NCBI RefSeq assembly: GCF_022340925.1
Contig: NZ_JAJDNA010000005.1
Span: 1 to 64,000 of the forward strand
Reading direction: 5' to 3'
Origin: Thiocapsa sp.
GTDB taxonomy: Bacteria > Pseudomonadota > Gammaproteobacteria > Chromatiales > Chromatiaceae
DNA length: 64,000 nt
Below the pieces are notes generated by a model that saw nothing but the letters and a program-made list of their open reading frames with translations, was not told the origin of the DNA and ran no database searches. Each line of letters begins with the position of its first letter. Positions within the stretch are counted from its first letter, which is position 1. This document shows positions 47,201-56,138 of the stretch, one piece after another. Position numbers and translations under genes: made by a program.

Positions 47201-47624
47201 TCAGACGCACGGCGCCGAAATGGGCCAGCGCCAGATCCTGGGTGTGGATGAGATCCAGTGTCACGGCGTGGTCGCTGGTGTTTTCGAGCTCCAGGTGCCA
47301 GAACCAGGCCGGGGCCGATTCGGCCAGTACGAGCTCAACGCCAAACCGAACACCCTTCCAGACACCGGCGAGCGAGAGTCCCCTTGCGTCGCAATGCACC
47401 CGCGCCGGGCTGCCCGGGCCGAGCAACGCGACGGACTCGACTTGCTCGCCGTGGCGGCGCAGATAGAGGTTGGCTGGCCCCCCCTCGAGCTCGTTGCCGA
47501 GAAAGAGGTTAAGAATGATGTCCTCATGGTCCATCCGCCGGATCGAGCCGTTGGCGTTCACCTCCAGGGTCAGGCCGCCCGCACTCGCGAGGCGCCGAGG
47601 ATGGTCACTGGTCAGTCGGGTCAT
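44250..47624 (-). CDS. GH94-type glycoside phosphorylase (cyclic beta-glucan synthase-like)
   Basis: A 1124-residue protein of the GH94/GH36-like phosphorylase group. Residues about 1-330 form a beta-sandwich domain (HEDIILNLFLGNELEGGPAN); the catalytic (alpha/alpha)6 barrel follows, with the GH94 motif Y-G-N-G-D-W-N-D near residue 760 carrying the catalytic Asp, plus YSGGGWGTRDVSQGPVELL and QANCYYSSSDAAFADRY at the substrate/phosphate end. These enzymes phosphorolyse beta-glucosidic bonds to sugar 1-phosphates. ATG 47624 follows AAGGAG; a frame open to 47774 lacks support. No glycosyltransferase domain is attached, unlike cyclic beta-1,2-glucan synthases. First gene of the glycan cluster. 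Confidence 0.85.
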   Translation of the reverse strand: MTRLTSDHPRRLASAGGLTLEVNANGSIRRMDHEDIILNLFLGNELEGGPANLYLRRHGEQVESVALLGPGSPARVHCDARGLSLAGVWKGVRFGVELVLAESAPAWFWHLELENTSDHAVTLDLIHTQDLALAHFGAVRLNEYYVSQYLDHTPLQHPERGWVLATRQNQAMGGLHPWCLIGSLGRGVSYATDALQVHGLATRAGREPIALSEGLPGARRQHEHGMAAIQEAPLQLEPGAQVMRGFFGWFQADHPEATSPVDLAAVERALALPEATPRSIAIPEAAAPATASLFAPVLPLESLDLTPSEITDRFGANLRHLETDEGVPLSFFTDDRTHVVLKAKELAVLRPHGQILRTGSELTPDEAGLTSTVWMAGVFHSLVTQGHVSINRLLSATHGYLGLFRSHGQRLLVELDGDWRLLDVPSAFAMTPQCCRWDYRHARGWIQVTSRAPTDRHELTLTVEVLAGPPARFLLSSHVAVNGDDGASPVPVHFARFGERFLIRPVPDSDVGRRFPDGDFRLAPFPGTRIDRFGGDELLFTDGCSRDQPFLCLVTEPATSIGFRLTAHLVTDEGPSGLDEETYWLRITAGLQLHPPAGSTLADDAARLGEILPWLAHDALIHYLSPRGLEQYSGGGWGTRDVSQGPVELLLALGYHEPVRDLLVRLFRNQNPDGDWPQWFMFFERERTIRPGDSHGDIVFWPLLALGQYLAASGDRALLDEVVPFFHPEGDERAERATIHAHLARALSVIRERRIPGTRLAAYGNGDWNDSLQPVDPSMRDHLCSAWTVTLHHQTLVTLATAFRHLGLSGPAAVLLAEADAVRADFQRLLIVDGILTGFADFKDKDAVAYLLHPRDTATGLSYSLLAMVHAISDGLLTPEQARRHLGLIEAHLLGPDGARLFDRPMAYRGGLQRRFQRAESSSFFGREIGLMYTHAHLRYAAALWRVGDAEAFFRALCQANPIGIHGLVPAATPRQANCYYSSSDAAFADRYEACSEYERALRGEIPLNGGWRVYSSGAGIGMGLILCCLLGLRIERGRLVIDPVIPASLGGLRARLELAGHELEVTYIVGDAGCGPVAVTLNGTGLDFSRGASPYRVGAAEITLETFRAGLTNGLNRIGVETG

Positions 47625-47937
47625 GGGCTGCTCCTTCTCAACGGACCGCGTCGAGGTCCTGATCCTTGCTCTTGGCGCCCAGCGAAAACGCGGATTGATT
47701 GCGTTTCCCGCACGGTCAGCGACGCGGTGTCGCTCGACGGGCTGAAGCTTAGGCCGCGGGAAGGTGAATTGCACCCCGCGGATCTTGGTCGCCCCGATGT
47801 GTGGAGCAGGCGCAACGGTCGCGCCTCTCTCCGCGAGCGCTGGTCCCCCTCATCCGCGGCCGGGGCGTTACGCTGGCCGTCCCTGCCCGATCGACGCTAT
47901 CCTCTGCCAGCCTGAGTCAACCTTGCGGCGGTTCGAC
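47625..47937. other. Divergent promoter region between GH94 and the 1387-residue protein gene
   Basis: About 310 bp between divergent genes, with the AAGGAG ribosome binding site of the GH94 gene at its left edge. Frames from both sides extend into it but their translations there have no family features. No clear promoter boxes or operator palindromes were identified. Confidence 0.4.
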
Positions 47938-50900
47938 ATGATGCCGGTCAGCCTAACACGGACCCTGGTGCTCTCTCTCATCCTGGTCACGCCGCTCCAC
48001 GCCCTGGAGGACGAGCCCCTCGGCTCGCGGCCGGATCAAGGCATGGCGGGGGTCAGCGAGCCGGCTATCCCGGAGGCATTGCGGCCTTGGGTGCCCTGGG
48101 TCCTGGAGGGCGGCCCCGAGCGACAGGATCGCCGGGCCTGCCCGATCAATCCGGGGGACGGGGAACGGATCTGCGCCTGGCCCGGGCGCCTGGAGCTGGC
48201 GCTCGACCCGAGCGGGGGGGGGTTCGTGCAGGCCTGGGAGGTCTTCGCCGAGAGCTGGGTGCCGCTGCCTGGTGACCCCGGCGCCTGGCCACAAAATGTC
48301 GTGGCCGGCTCACTTGGTCTGCCGGTGGTCCCGCGCGACGGTCGGCCCGCGGTGAAGCTCGGCCCGGGGGTGCACCGGGTAACCGGTCGCTTCGCCTGGG
48401 ACCGCCCCCCGGACGCCTTGGCGATCCCGCCGTCGATTGGCCTGGTTGCGCTGGCGCGCGAAGGTCGGGTCGTACCGAATCCTCGGCTCGATCAGGCCAA
48501 TCGTCTCTGGCTCCGCGATCCTGCCGGGCCCGAGACGGAGGAGATGGGCGATCGCCTTGGCCTGGAGGTCTATCGTCGAATCGAGGACAGCCTGCCGCTC
48601 GAGGTCCTGACTCGCCTCGAGCTGGAGGTCTCCGGGCGTGCCCGAGAGGTGCGCCTGGGTCCGGTCCTGCTGCCCGAGGGAATCCCGTTGCGGATCGCCA
48701 GTCCACTGCCGGCGCGACTGGCGGACGACGGTGTTCTGCGGGTCCAGGTGCGGCCGGGCCGATGGGTGCTCGAGGTCGCGGCTCATCATCCGGGTGCGGT
48801 CGCGGAGCTGTCTCGCGGGGAGGCCGCCGCACCCTGGCCCGAGCAGGAGGTCTGGGCGTTTGCGGCGCGCCCCGAGCTGCGTCGGGTCGAGATCTCCGGC
48901 GTCGAGGCCATCGACCCGCGCCAGACCGGCATCCCAGAGGACTGGATGCGCCTCCCGGTCTATCGGGTCGGGCGGGGCGGTGTCCTCGAGCTGGCCGAGG
49001 AGGTCCGAGGGGATCCCGATCCGGGGCCGGACCGCCTGCGTCTGGAGCGCCAGCTCTGGCTCGACTTCGACCGTGCGGGTTACAGCGTGCAGGATCGCAT
49101 CAGCGGCCAATTGTCGCGCGGCTGGCGCCTCGATGCGGGTCCATCGCTCGCGCTTGGGCAGGTGCGGGTCGATGGCCACCCGGTCCTCATCACCCGCCTC
49201 GACGACCAGGCACCGCCGGGCGTCGAGGTCAGACGCGGGCGCCTCGATGTGGTCGCCGACGCCCGTCTCGAATCGGCGCCGGGACGTTTGCCGGCCTCGG
49301 GATGGGCGCCCGAATTCGAGGATGTGAGCGCGCGGCTGTATCTGCCGCCAGGTTGGGACCTGCTGACCGTCCAGGGCGTCGACAACCTGCCGAACACCTG
49401 GGTCGGTCGCTGGAGCCTGCTCGACCTCTTCCTGGTGCTGATCGTCGCCCTCGGCGTCGGCCGACTCTGGGGCTGGGGTTGGGCGCTGCTCGCCCTCGTC
49501 GCGCTGGGGCTGGCCTGGCAGACCCCGGGTGCGCCACGCCTCGTCTGGCTGCACCTGCTCGCCGCCGCGGCCTTGCTGCGCCTGATCCCGCTCGCCCCGG
49601 CCCGAACCGGACTGCGCCGACTGCGTGCCTTCGTGACCGCCTATTATCGCCTTGCGTTGCTGGCGCTGGTGGTGATCGGACTGCCGTTCCTGGTCACTGA
49701 GGTCCGCGACGGGCTCTTCCCGCATCTGGAGCGCCCCTGGGCGAGCCTGGGCGATGGGGGAGCGAGCCGGTCCATGATGGGCGCCCCCGCGCCACCAACG
49801 CCAGCGAGCGCGTTCGAGCTGGAGGGTGCGAGCGGTCTGGATGCCGTGTCCAAGCGCGAGCGGATCGGCGACGCCCTCTCCGAGCCCACGGCTGCGGCCC
49901 CCGAGGCCGTCGATGTCCTGGACCCCGCGGCACGTCTCCAGACCGGGCCGGGGATCCCGGACTGGCGTTGGAGCAGCTTCGATCTGCGCTGGACCGGGCC
50001 GGTCGGCGAGCGTGAGTCGGCAAGACTCTGGCTGCTGACGCCGGCCTGGAACCTGGTCCTGTCGCTCACGGGTTCCGTGCTGCTGGTGCTGCTCGGTCTG
50101 CGTCTGGCCGGTCTCATCGGGGCCGTCGGCGCGCCGCGGGCCGGTCTCGCGCTTCTGGCCGCTCTCGGCTTGGGGGCGATGGGCGGCAGCGGGCCGGCCT
50201 CGGCCGCGGATCCGCCGGGCCCGGAGCTGCTCCAGGAGCTTCGCGCCCGCCTGCTCGAGCCGCCGGACTGTCTGCCCCACTGCGTCGATCTTCCCCTGAT
50301 GATCCTCACAGCGGATCCGGACCGGCTGGTCCTGGATCTGACGATCGACGCAGCGGTTGCGGTGGCGGCCCCCATCCCCGGCGGTGCAGGTGGCTGGCTG
50401 CCGGTCGATCTGCGTGTGGATGGCGAGGTCGCTGACGGGCTGCGCCGGGGGCAGGGCGGGCAGCTTCTGCTCGCCCTGCCGACCGGCCGGCACCAGGTCA
50501 GATTGAGTGGGCCGCTGAGCGGGCGCGATCAGCTCGAGATCCCGCTTCCCATGCCGCCGCGACGGATTGAGTCCGGGGTGGACGGGTGGGACGTCGAGGG
50601 CCTGGATGCGACCGGGCGGGCCGGCGGCCAGATCCGACTGGTCCGGACATCCGAGGCGGCGACCCCGGCCGAAGAGCCCCTCGCGCAGGGCGCCCTTCCG
50701 CCTCTGCTGCGTGTCGAGCGCACCCTGCGGATGGGGCTCGATTGGCGGGTCGAGACCCGGGTGCACCGTCTCTCGCCGAGCGAGTTTCCGATCCTGATCC
50801 CGGTCCCGCTGCTGCCCGGTGAGTCGGTGCAGACGCCGGCCGTCCAGGCCGGGCGCGACACCGTCCTGGCGGACCTGCCGGCTGGGCGCGCTGAGCTGGC

Positions 50901-52101
50901 TTGGGCCTCGCGTCTCGAGCCGATCCGCGAGCTGCGTCTCAAGGCATCCATGGATCCGCGCTTGAGTGAGGATTGGCGGCTCGACGTGGGTCCGCTCTGG
51001 CATCTCGAGCACGCAGGCATCGCCCCGGTCCATCGCCTCGGGCCGGCCGATCGCCGGCTGCCGAATTGGCGGCCGCTGCCCGGTGAGACCCTGGTTCTGC
51101 ATCTCACCCGGCCACCGGGCGTCCCTGGGCCGACCTTGACCATCGACCGTGCTCAGGTCCGGGTCGAGCCGGGACGCCGCGGGACCCAGTCGACCCTGAC
51201 CCTGGCGGTCCGCAGCAGCCAGGGGGGCAGCCATGTGATTCGGCTGCCCGACGGGGCCGAGCTGATCGACCTCAACCTCGACGGTCGGAGCCTTCCCCTG
51301 CCTGCGACGGCGCCCGATCTGGAGCTGCCCCTGACCCCGGGGGGCGCGCGGGTGGACCTGACCTGGCGCGAGGCGCGGCCCCTGGTGCTCGGCTACCGGC
51401 CCAGCCCGCCCGATCTGCGCAGCCCCGCGGTCAACCTGAACCTGTCGCTGCACCTGCCCGACGACCGCTGGGTCCTCTGGACCTGGGGTCCGCGCATCGG
51501 GCCGGCCGTCCTCTTCTGGGGGTTGCTCCTGGTCCTGGTCGGGCTGGCCGCGGGTCTGGGCCGGAGCCGCCTGACACCCTTGCGCGTCCACGACTGGCTT
51601 CTGCTCGGCGTCGGCCTGATCCTGGCACAGGTCTGGGTGGTGCTGCTGGTCGTCGGCTGGCTGTTCGCGCTCGGCCTGCGCCATCGGGTGGAGCCGCACG
51701 CCGGTCCGCCCTGGCGGTTCAACCTGCTGCAGGTGGGTCTCCTGATCCTGACGGTCGTCGCCCTCAGCGGTCTCATCGGGGCCGTCCAGCAGGGCCTGCT
51801 GGGCCCGCCCCACATGCAGATCATGGGCAACGGCTCGACCGCCACGACGCTCCAGTGGTACCAGGACCGGGGCGGCCCCAGGCTGCCCGAGGTGTGGGTG
51901 CTCTCGGTCCCCATGTGGGTCTACCGCGCGCTCATGCTCGCCTGGGCGCTGTGGCTGGCCATGCGGCTCCTCGACTGGCTTCGCTGGGGCTGGGAAGGTC
52001 TCTCCAAGCCGGTGCTCTGGCGCGAGACCCGGCTGGCGGGTCACAGGCCGAGCCCGATGAAACGCGAGCCGCCCCCTGAACCGCTGCCCACCGACACCTG
52101 A
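47938..52101 (+). CDS. 1387-residue exported and membrane protein of unknown function
   Basis: ATG 47938 opens a signal peptide (SLTRTLVLSLILVTPLHALE). Residues about 30-490 are a periplasmic beta-rich region. Hydrophobic helices cluster at about 497-528, 536-553 and 570-590, and again at 706-750; a second large beta-rich periplasmic region spans about 755-1185, and four or more helices close the protein (1191-1208, 1219-1247, 1263-1283, 1327-1349). The two halves have a similar layout (soluble region then helix group) and may be an ancient duplication. Arg-rich strands and many L-E-L-P-type repeats resemble envelope beta-sandwich proteins. No family or active-site motif is recognised. It is a single gene, convergent with fabA. 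Confidence 0.8.
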   Translation: MMPVSLTRTLVLSLILVTPLHALEDEPLGSRPDQGMAGVSEPAIPEALRPWVPWVLEGGPERQDRRACPINPGDGERICAWPGRLELALDPSGGGFVQAWEVFAESWVPLPGDPGAWPQNVVAGSLGLPVVPRDGRPAVKLGPGVHRVTGRFAWDRPPDALAIPPSIGLVALAREGRVVPNPRLDQANRLWLRDPAGPETEEMGDRLGLEVYRRIEDSLPLEVLTRLELEVSGRAREVRLGPVLLPEGIPLRIASPLPARLADDGVLRVQVRPGRWVLEVAAHHPGAVAELSRGEAAAPWPEQEVWAFAARPELRRVEISGVEAIDPRQTGIPEDWMRLPVYRVGRGGVLELAEEVRGDPDPGPDRLRLERQLWLDFDRAGYSVQDRISGQLSRGWRLDAGPSLALGQVRVDGHPVLITRLDDQAPPGVEVRRGRLDVVADARLESAPGRLPASGWAPEFEDVSARLYLPPGWDLLTVQGVDNLPNTWVGRWSLLDLFLVLIVALGVGRLWGWGWALLALVALGLAWQTPGAPRLVWLHLLAAAALLRLIPLAPARTGLRRLRAFVTAYYRLALLALVVIGLPFLVTEVRDGLFPHLERPWASLGDGGASRSMMGAPAPPTPASAFELEGASGLDAVSKRERIGDALSEPTAAAPEAVDVLDPAARLQTGPGIPDWRWSSFDLRWTGPVGERESARLWLLTPAWNLVLSLTGSVLLVLLGLRLAGLIGAVGAPRAGLALLAALGLGAMGGSGPASAADPPGPELLQELRARLLEPPDCLPHCVDLPLMILTADPDRLVLDLTIDAAVAVAAPIPGGAGGWLPVDLRVDGEVADGLRRGQGGQLLLALPTGRHQVRLSGPLSGRDQLEIPLPMPPRRIESGVDGWDVEGLDATGRAGGQIRLVRTSEAATPAEEPLAQGALPPLLRVERTLRMGLDWRVETRVHRLSPSEFPILIPVPLLPGESVQTPAVQAGRDTVLADLPAGRAELAWASRLEPIRELRLKASMDPRLSEDWRLDVGPLWHLEHAGIAPVHRLGPADRRLPNWRPLPGETLVLHLTRPPGVPGPTLTIDRAQVRVEPGRRGTQSTLTLAVRSSQGGSHVIRLPDGAELIDLNLDGRSLPLPATAPDLELPLTPGGARVDLTWREARPLVLGYRPSPPDLRSPAVNLNLSLHLPDDRWVLWTWGPRIGPAVLFWGLLLVLVGLAAGLGRSRLTPLRVHDWLLLGVGLILAQVWVVLLVVGWLFALGLRHRVEPHAGPPWRFNLLQVGLLILTVVALSGLIGAVQQGLLGPPHMQIMGNGSTATTLQWYQDRGGPRLPEVWVLSVPMWVYRALMLAWALWLAMRLLDWLRWGWEGLSKPVLWRETRLAGHRPSPMKREPPPEPLPTDT

Positions 52102-52178
52102 GCTGTCTCGGATTCAGCACGCGTTTCATCCGGGCTGCGGGTCGAGGATGATGGGTTCAGGCGGGGCGGCGCTGGCCG

Positions 52179-52694
52179 TCAGAAACCCTCTGTCGAGGTA
52201 AAGAGGCCCACCCGCAGGTCCTTTGCGGTGTAGATGGTGCGCCCGTCCACCTGGACAGCGCCGTCGCCGATCCCGAGCACCAGCTTACGGGTGATCACGC
52301 GTTTCATGTCGATGTGATAGGTGACCTTGCTCGCGGTCGGGAGCACTTGGCCGGTGAATTTCACCTCGCCGACCCCGAGTGCGCGCCCATGCCCCGGATT
52401 GCCTATCCAGGCGAGGTAGAAGCCCACGAGCTGCCAAAGCGCGTCGAGGCCGAGGCAGCCGGGCATGACGGGATCGCCCGGGAAATGGCATTGGAAGAAC
52501 CAGAGCTCGGGCTTGATATCCAGCTCCGCAAGGATCTCGCCCTTGCCGTTCGCGCCGCCGAAGCTGGCGATCCTCAAGATGCGATCCATCATCAGCATGT
52601 TCGGAACGGGCAGCTGGGCATTGCCCGGGCCGAACATTTCGCCATGGCCGCAGGCCAAGAGCGCGTCGCGATCGAAAGAGGCTTCTTTGTGCAT
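52179..52694 (-). CDS. fabA: 3-hydroxydecanoyl-ACP dehydratase/isomerase
   Basis: A 171-residue cytosolic hot-dog enzyme that dehydrates 3-hydroxydecanoyl-ACP and isomerises trans-2- to cis-3-decenoyl-ACP, the branch point for unsaturated fatty acids. The catalytic His70 ([14 protein letters not shown]) and Asp84 (CLGLDALW) fall at the E. coli FabA positions when ATG 52694 (MHKEASFD) is used; an upstream start at 52748 would add 18 unrelated residues. The C-terminal [20 protein letters not shown] is strongly conserved. The usual partner fabB is not next to it in this window. Confidence 0.98.
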   Translation of the reverse strand: MHKEASFDRDALLACGHGEMFGPGNAQLPVPNMLMMDRILRIASFGGANGKGEILAELDIKPELWFFQCHFPGDPVMPGCLGLDALWQLVGFYLAWIGNPGHGRALGVGEVKFTGQVLPTASKVTYHIDMKRVITRKLVLGIGDGAVQVDGRTIYTAKDLRVGLFTSTEGF

Positions 52695-52860
52695 GTCGAA
52701 TGGGTTCTGGGTGGGGTGGGCGACCCTGCGAACGGCCGGCGGGGTCACGGGGTCGCGCGCCCGAGCGGGTGGTCGGACGGCGGGTGTCTCAGCAATGGCG
52801 GGCTGGCTGGGCGGGCGATGCGCTCTGTCTGGATCGCGTCGTGCGTCTGGGCAGGCCTCT

Positions 52861-54582
52861 TCAGGCCGAACGCAGGCGTTCGTGCAGCCAGGCGACGACC
52901 TCCTCGATCGGGATCAACCGCGTCTCGCTGTCGGAGCGGCCCTTGTACTCGACCTCTCCCGCGTCGAGCGCCTTGTCTCCGACCACGATGCGATGCGGGA
53001 TACCGATCAGCTCCATGTCGGCGAACATGACCCCTGCACGGGCGTCTCGATCGTCGAGCAGGACGTCGATGCCCGCCTGCTTCAGGTCGGCATAGAGCTG
53101 CTCCGTCGCCTCGCGGACACGATACGACTTGCCGAGCTTCATCGGCAGCAAGGCCACTTGGAAGGGGGCGATGGGGACGGGCCAGCAGATCCCGCGCTCG
53201 TCGTGGTGTTGCTCGATCGCGGCAGCGACCACACGCGACACCCCGATTCCGTAACAGCCCATGGTCAGCGTTGTGGCGCGCCCGTCTTCGCCCAGCACGG
53301 TGGCCTTCATGGCCTCGCTGTATCTGCGCCCGAGCTGGAAGATGTGCCCGACCTCGATCCCCCGTGCGATTCGCAGACGTCCCGTGCCCATCGGACTGGG
53401 ATCACGGTCGACCACGTTTCGCAGGTCCGCGACCTCGGGCAGTGGCAGGTCGCGGCCCCAGTTCAAGCCGAACCAATGCCTGCCGTCCCGGTTGGCGCCG
53501 GCGCTGAAATCGCCCGTGACCGCTACGCTGCGGTCCACCACGCACGGGATCGGGAGGTCTTTCGGACCGAGCGATCCGGGACCGGCGCCGATCGTCTCGC
53601 GGATCTCGGCCTCGTTGGCCATTCGCAGCGGCGAGGCGACCTGGGGCAGCTTCTCGGCCTTGACGGCATTGAGATCATGGTCGCCGCGCACCAGCAGGGC
53701 GACCAGGTCGGGCGCGATCTCCGCGGAGGCAGCCACGACCAGGGTCTTGACCGTCCGCTCGATCGGCTGGCCGAATTGCTGCACCAGGTCGGCGATCGTG
53801 CGCGCGTTCGGGGTGTCCACCAGGCGTGCCGTCTCGGAAGGCGTCGGGGCGACGTCGGCCAGGGGCAGGGCCTCTGCCAGCTCGACATTGGCTGCGTAAT
53901 CGCCGGCATCCGAGAAGGCGATGGCGTCCTCGCCGGAATCCGCCAGGACGTGAAACTCGTGCGAGGTGTTGCCGCCGATACTGCCGGTATCGGCCTGAAC
54001 CGGACGGAAGTCGAGACCGCAACGGGTGAAGATGCGGCTGTAAGTCGCATGCATCTGCCCATAGGTCTCGGCAAGCGAGGCATCGTCCAGATGAAACGAG
54101 TAGGCGTCCTTCATGAGGAACTCGCGTGCCCGCATCACGCCGAACCGCGGTCGGATCTCATCGCGGAACTTGGTCTGGATCTGATAGAAATTGACCGGCA
54201 GCTGCTTGTAGCTCTTGAGCTCGTTGCGGGCGAGGTCGGTGATGATCTCCTCATGAGTCGGACCGAAACAGAAGTCGCGCTGATGTCGGTCGCGCAGACG
54301 CAGGAGCTCGGGTCCATAATGGTCCCAACGGCCGGATTCCTGCCAGAGCTCGGCGGGTTGCACCGCGGGCATCGAAACTTCGAGTGCCCCGGCGCGGTCC
54401 ATCTCCTCGCGGACGATGGCCTCGACCTTGCGCAGCACCCGCAACCCCATCGGCAGCCAGGTATAGAGGCCGGCCGCCAGCTTGCGGATCATCCCGGCGC
54501 GTAACATCAGCCGGTGACTGGCGATCTCCGCGTCGGCGGGGGTCTCTTTGAGGGTTTGGATCGGGAACTGAGACGTGCGCAT
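52861..54582 (-). CDS. proS: Prolyl-tRNA synthetase
   Basis: A 573-residue class II aminoacyl-tRNA synthetase of the bacterial ProS type. Motif blocks are present: [20 protein letters not shown] (motif 1), [21 protein letters not shown] (motif 2 region, arginines conserved) and [20 protein letters not shown] (motif 3). The inserted editing domain (about residues 225-405, [19 protein letters not shown]) and the C-terminal anticodon-binding domain ([20 protein letters not shown]) are complete. ATG 54582 ([15 protein letters not shown]) matches the E. coli start; a longer frame to 54687 does not. Divergent from the PilZ gene. Confidence 0.98.
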   Translation of the reverse strand: MRTSQFPIQTLKETPADAEIASHRLMLRAGMIRKLAAGLYTWLPMGLRVLRKVEAIVREEMDRAGALEVSMPAVQPAELWQESGRWDHYGPELLRLRDRHQRDFCFGPTHEEIITDLARNELKSYKQLPVNFYQIQTKFRDEIRPRFGVMRAREFLMKDAYSFHLDDASLAETYGQMHATYSRIFTRCGLDFRPVQADTGSIGGNTSHEFHVLADSGEDAIAFSDAGDYAANVELAEALPLADVAPTPSETARLVDTPNARTIADLVQQFGQPIERTVKTLVVAASAEIAPDLVALLVRGDHDLNAVKAEKLPQVASPLRMANEAEIRETIGAGPGSLGPKDLPIPCVVDRSVAVTGDFSAGANRDGRHWFGLNWGRDLPLPEVADLRNVVDRDPSPMGTGRLRIARGIEVGHIFQLGRRYSEAMKATVLGEDGRATTLTMGCYGIGVSRVVAAAIEQHHDERGICWPVPIAPFQVALLPMKLGKSYRVREATEQLYADLKQAGIDVLLDDRDARAGVMFADMELIGIPHRIVVGDKALDAGEVEYKGRSDSETRLIPIEEVVAWLHERLRSA

Positions 54583-54791
54583 CGGCGAGGCAGGGAGCAG
54601 GTCAAAGGCAGGCAGTGTATTGTTCAACCCATGGCGAGACAACCGCCCGATGGTCGAGCTCGCGGCTGAGGCATCGGACCTGCTCAAGGATTTCGGGTGA
54701 TCGCGGTGATTCGGGTTTGGAGGTGCCTGCTAGCCCTGAGCCCTTGCGATGCCGGGAGTACTCGGGCGCGGGCCGTAGATCGGTTCGAGCG

Positions 54792-55856
54792 ATGACGATT
54801 CAATCTGATCCCTCGAAAGACCTGCCCGAATCGGGCGTTCGGAACCGTCGTACCCAGCGACGCATCGGCGTGCGGATCCCGATCCAGTTGGTCGTGCCCG
54901 GGCTGAGCGAGCCGATCACCGCCATGAATCAGGACATCTCCTGGAGCGGCGCACAGTTCATTACATCCTATCCGGGCTCCGAGCTGTCCGGGAGACTTTG
55001 CCTCCTGTATCCCTGGAAGTCGGGACATCGGATCTCGGTGGAGGCCGAGGTCGTCCGCGCAGAGCGCCTCGACACTGGCCACTGGCAGGTCTCGGTGCGG
55101 TTCGCGAGCCTCTCTCCCAGGAGTCAGTCCAGGCTCGAAAGGCTGCTGAGGATGCTCGATGCACCCGAGCGACCGCCGGATAGCGAATCGGCTGATCTGT
55201 TCAGCGGGCTCGAGGTGCGGATCGATGATTCGACCGCGATGAGGGAGGTTCTCGAGCAGGTTGCGGGCGGAAGCCTAACCGTCGTGGTCCTCGAGACGTA
55301 TGACACGCAACAGAGCCTCCGTCTGGTGATCCGGGGCACCGATGAGATGCCCGCCATCCGCTTGCGGGCGCGTGTGCTCGAGGTCGCCCGGGTCGAGACC
55401 GAGATGTTCCCCCTGGGCCGCCTGTTCAGCCTGAAGCTCGGGTTCGAGCACCCGCCGACCGCGCTCAAGGGTATCGTCGATCGCTTGATCGGTCCGCTCC
55501 AGGCCGCCTCGCGAGACGCCGAAGCGAGCTCCGCCGGTGCCGGGGATTGGCTGCGGGACCTGCATTTCGCAACTCCGATCGGGGAGCGTCGGGCCATCCG
55601 CCGGCAGGACGGAGCACCCCTGTCCGTCTTGGAATCGCGCTATCGCGACAGCCTGAAGGCGCTCGAAGCGGTTTGGGGAGACCCGGATGCGTTCGATGCC
55701 TGCCTGCTGGATCTGAGGCTCGCGAGCGAGACCGGCTCGGGAGGGTGGCCCGAGGACGCCTTGGACGAGCTGCGTCTCCTGCAGAGCGTTCATGATGCCG
55801 TTTATGGGGCGCCAAGCCGCGCAGAGGGTGTGGCGCATCGCAGCCGCCACCTATGA
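54792..55856 (+). CDS. PilZ-domain protein with long C-terminal extension
   Basis: A 354-residue soluble protein. Residues about 15-115 form a PilZ domain: the arginine-rich switch R-N-R-R-T-Q-R-R (residues 17-24) and the D-I-S-W-S-G-A-Q-F loop (Asp48 to Gly53) are the two c-di-GMP-binding motifs. Residues about 130-250 repeat a similar beta-rich layout (RLRARVLEVARVETEMFPLG) that may be a second, degenerate PilZ-like fold. The rest is helical and unassigned. It probably reports c-di-GMP to an unknown partner. ATG 54792 is chosen over the longer frame from 54615 because the PilZ domain begins there. Divergent from proS. Confidence 0.85.
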   Translation: MTIQSDPSKDLPESGVRNRRTQRRIGVRIPIQLVVPGLSEPITAMNQDISWSGAQFITSYPGSELSGRLCLLYPWKSGHRISVEAEVVRAERLDTGHWQVSVRFASLSPRSQSRLERLLRMLDAPERPPDSESADLFSGLEVRIDDSTAMREVLEQVAGGSLTVVVLETYDTQQSLRLVIRGTDEMPAIRLRARVLEVARVETEMFPLGRLFSLKLGFEHPPTALKGIVDRLIGPLQAASRDAEASSAGAGDWLRDLHFATPIGERRAIRRQDGAPLSVLESRYRDSLKALEAVWGDPDAFDACLLDLRLASETGSGGWPEDALDELRLLQSVHDAVYGAPSRAEGVAHRSRHL

Positions 55857-55936
55857 CATCCGGCGGCCTCCAGCCCGCGCATGGGCCGCCAGGAACCTGC
55901 TGCGGGTCTCGAGTGCTCAGCGCCGGGATCGCTGTC

Positions 55937-55965
55937 TTGACCCATCGCGCCGATCACTGTACCGT
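55937..55965 (+). promoter_or_regulatory. Putative sigma-70 promoter upstream of ilvB
   Basis: TTGACC (55937-55942, five of six matches to the -35 consensus) is followed after 17 bp by TACCGT (55960-55965, a weak -10). It would give a leader of roughly 165 nt before the ilvB GTG. That leader is GC-rich with a short stem (CGCGGG at 56004-56009 with CCCGCG at 56015-56020), but no leader peptide rich in branched-chain codons was seen. Confidence 0.35.
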
Positions 55966-56138
55966 CAATCCCTTTTCAACCTTTTAGCTGTCCCTCCCCG
56001 AGTCGCGGGCCCGCCCCGCGGAGGCCGGAGACCTGTCGGCGGCGCACTCGGGTCCATCCCGGGTCGAGTCGTCGGCACCGGCCGAGTCGCGCCGGCACGA
56101 TCCGACCTGTTGGAGGGGCCGATTCGGAGGTCACCGAG

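Noticed and set aside
48310-52044. A 1244-codon minus-strand frame opposite the 1387-residue protein gene
   Set aside because: The plus strand has a signal peptide and membrane helices; the minus-strand protein is Q/R/G/D-rich with no hydrophobic core or motif.
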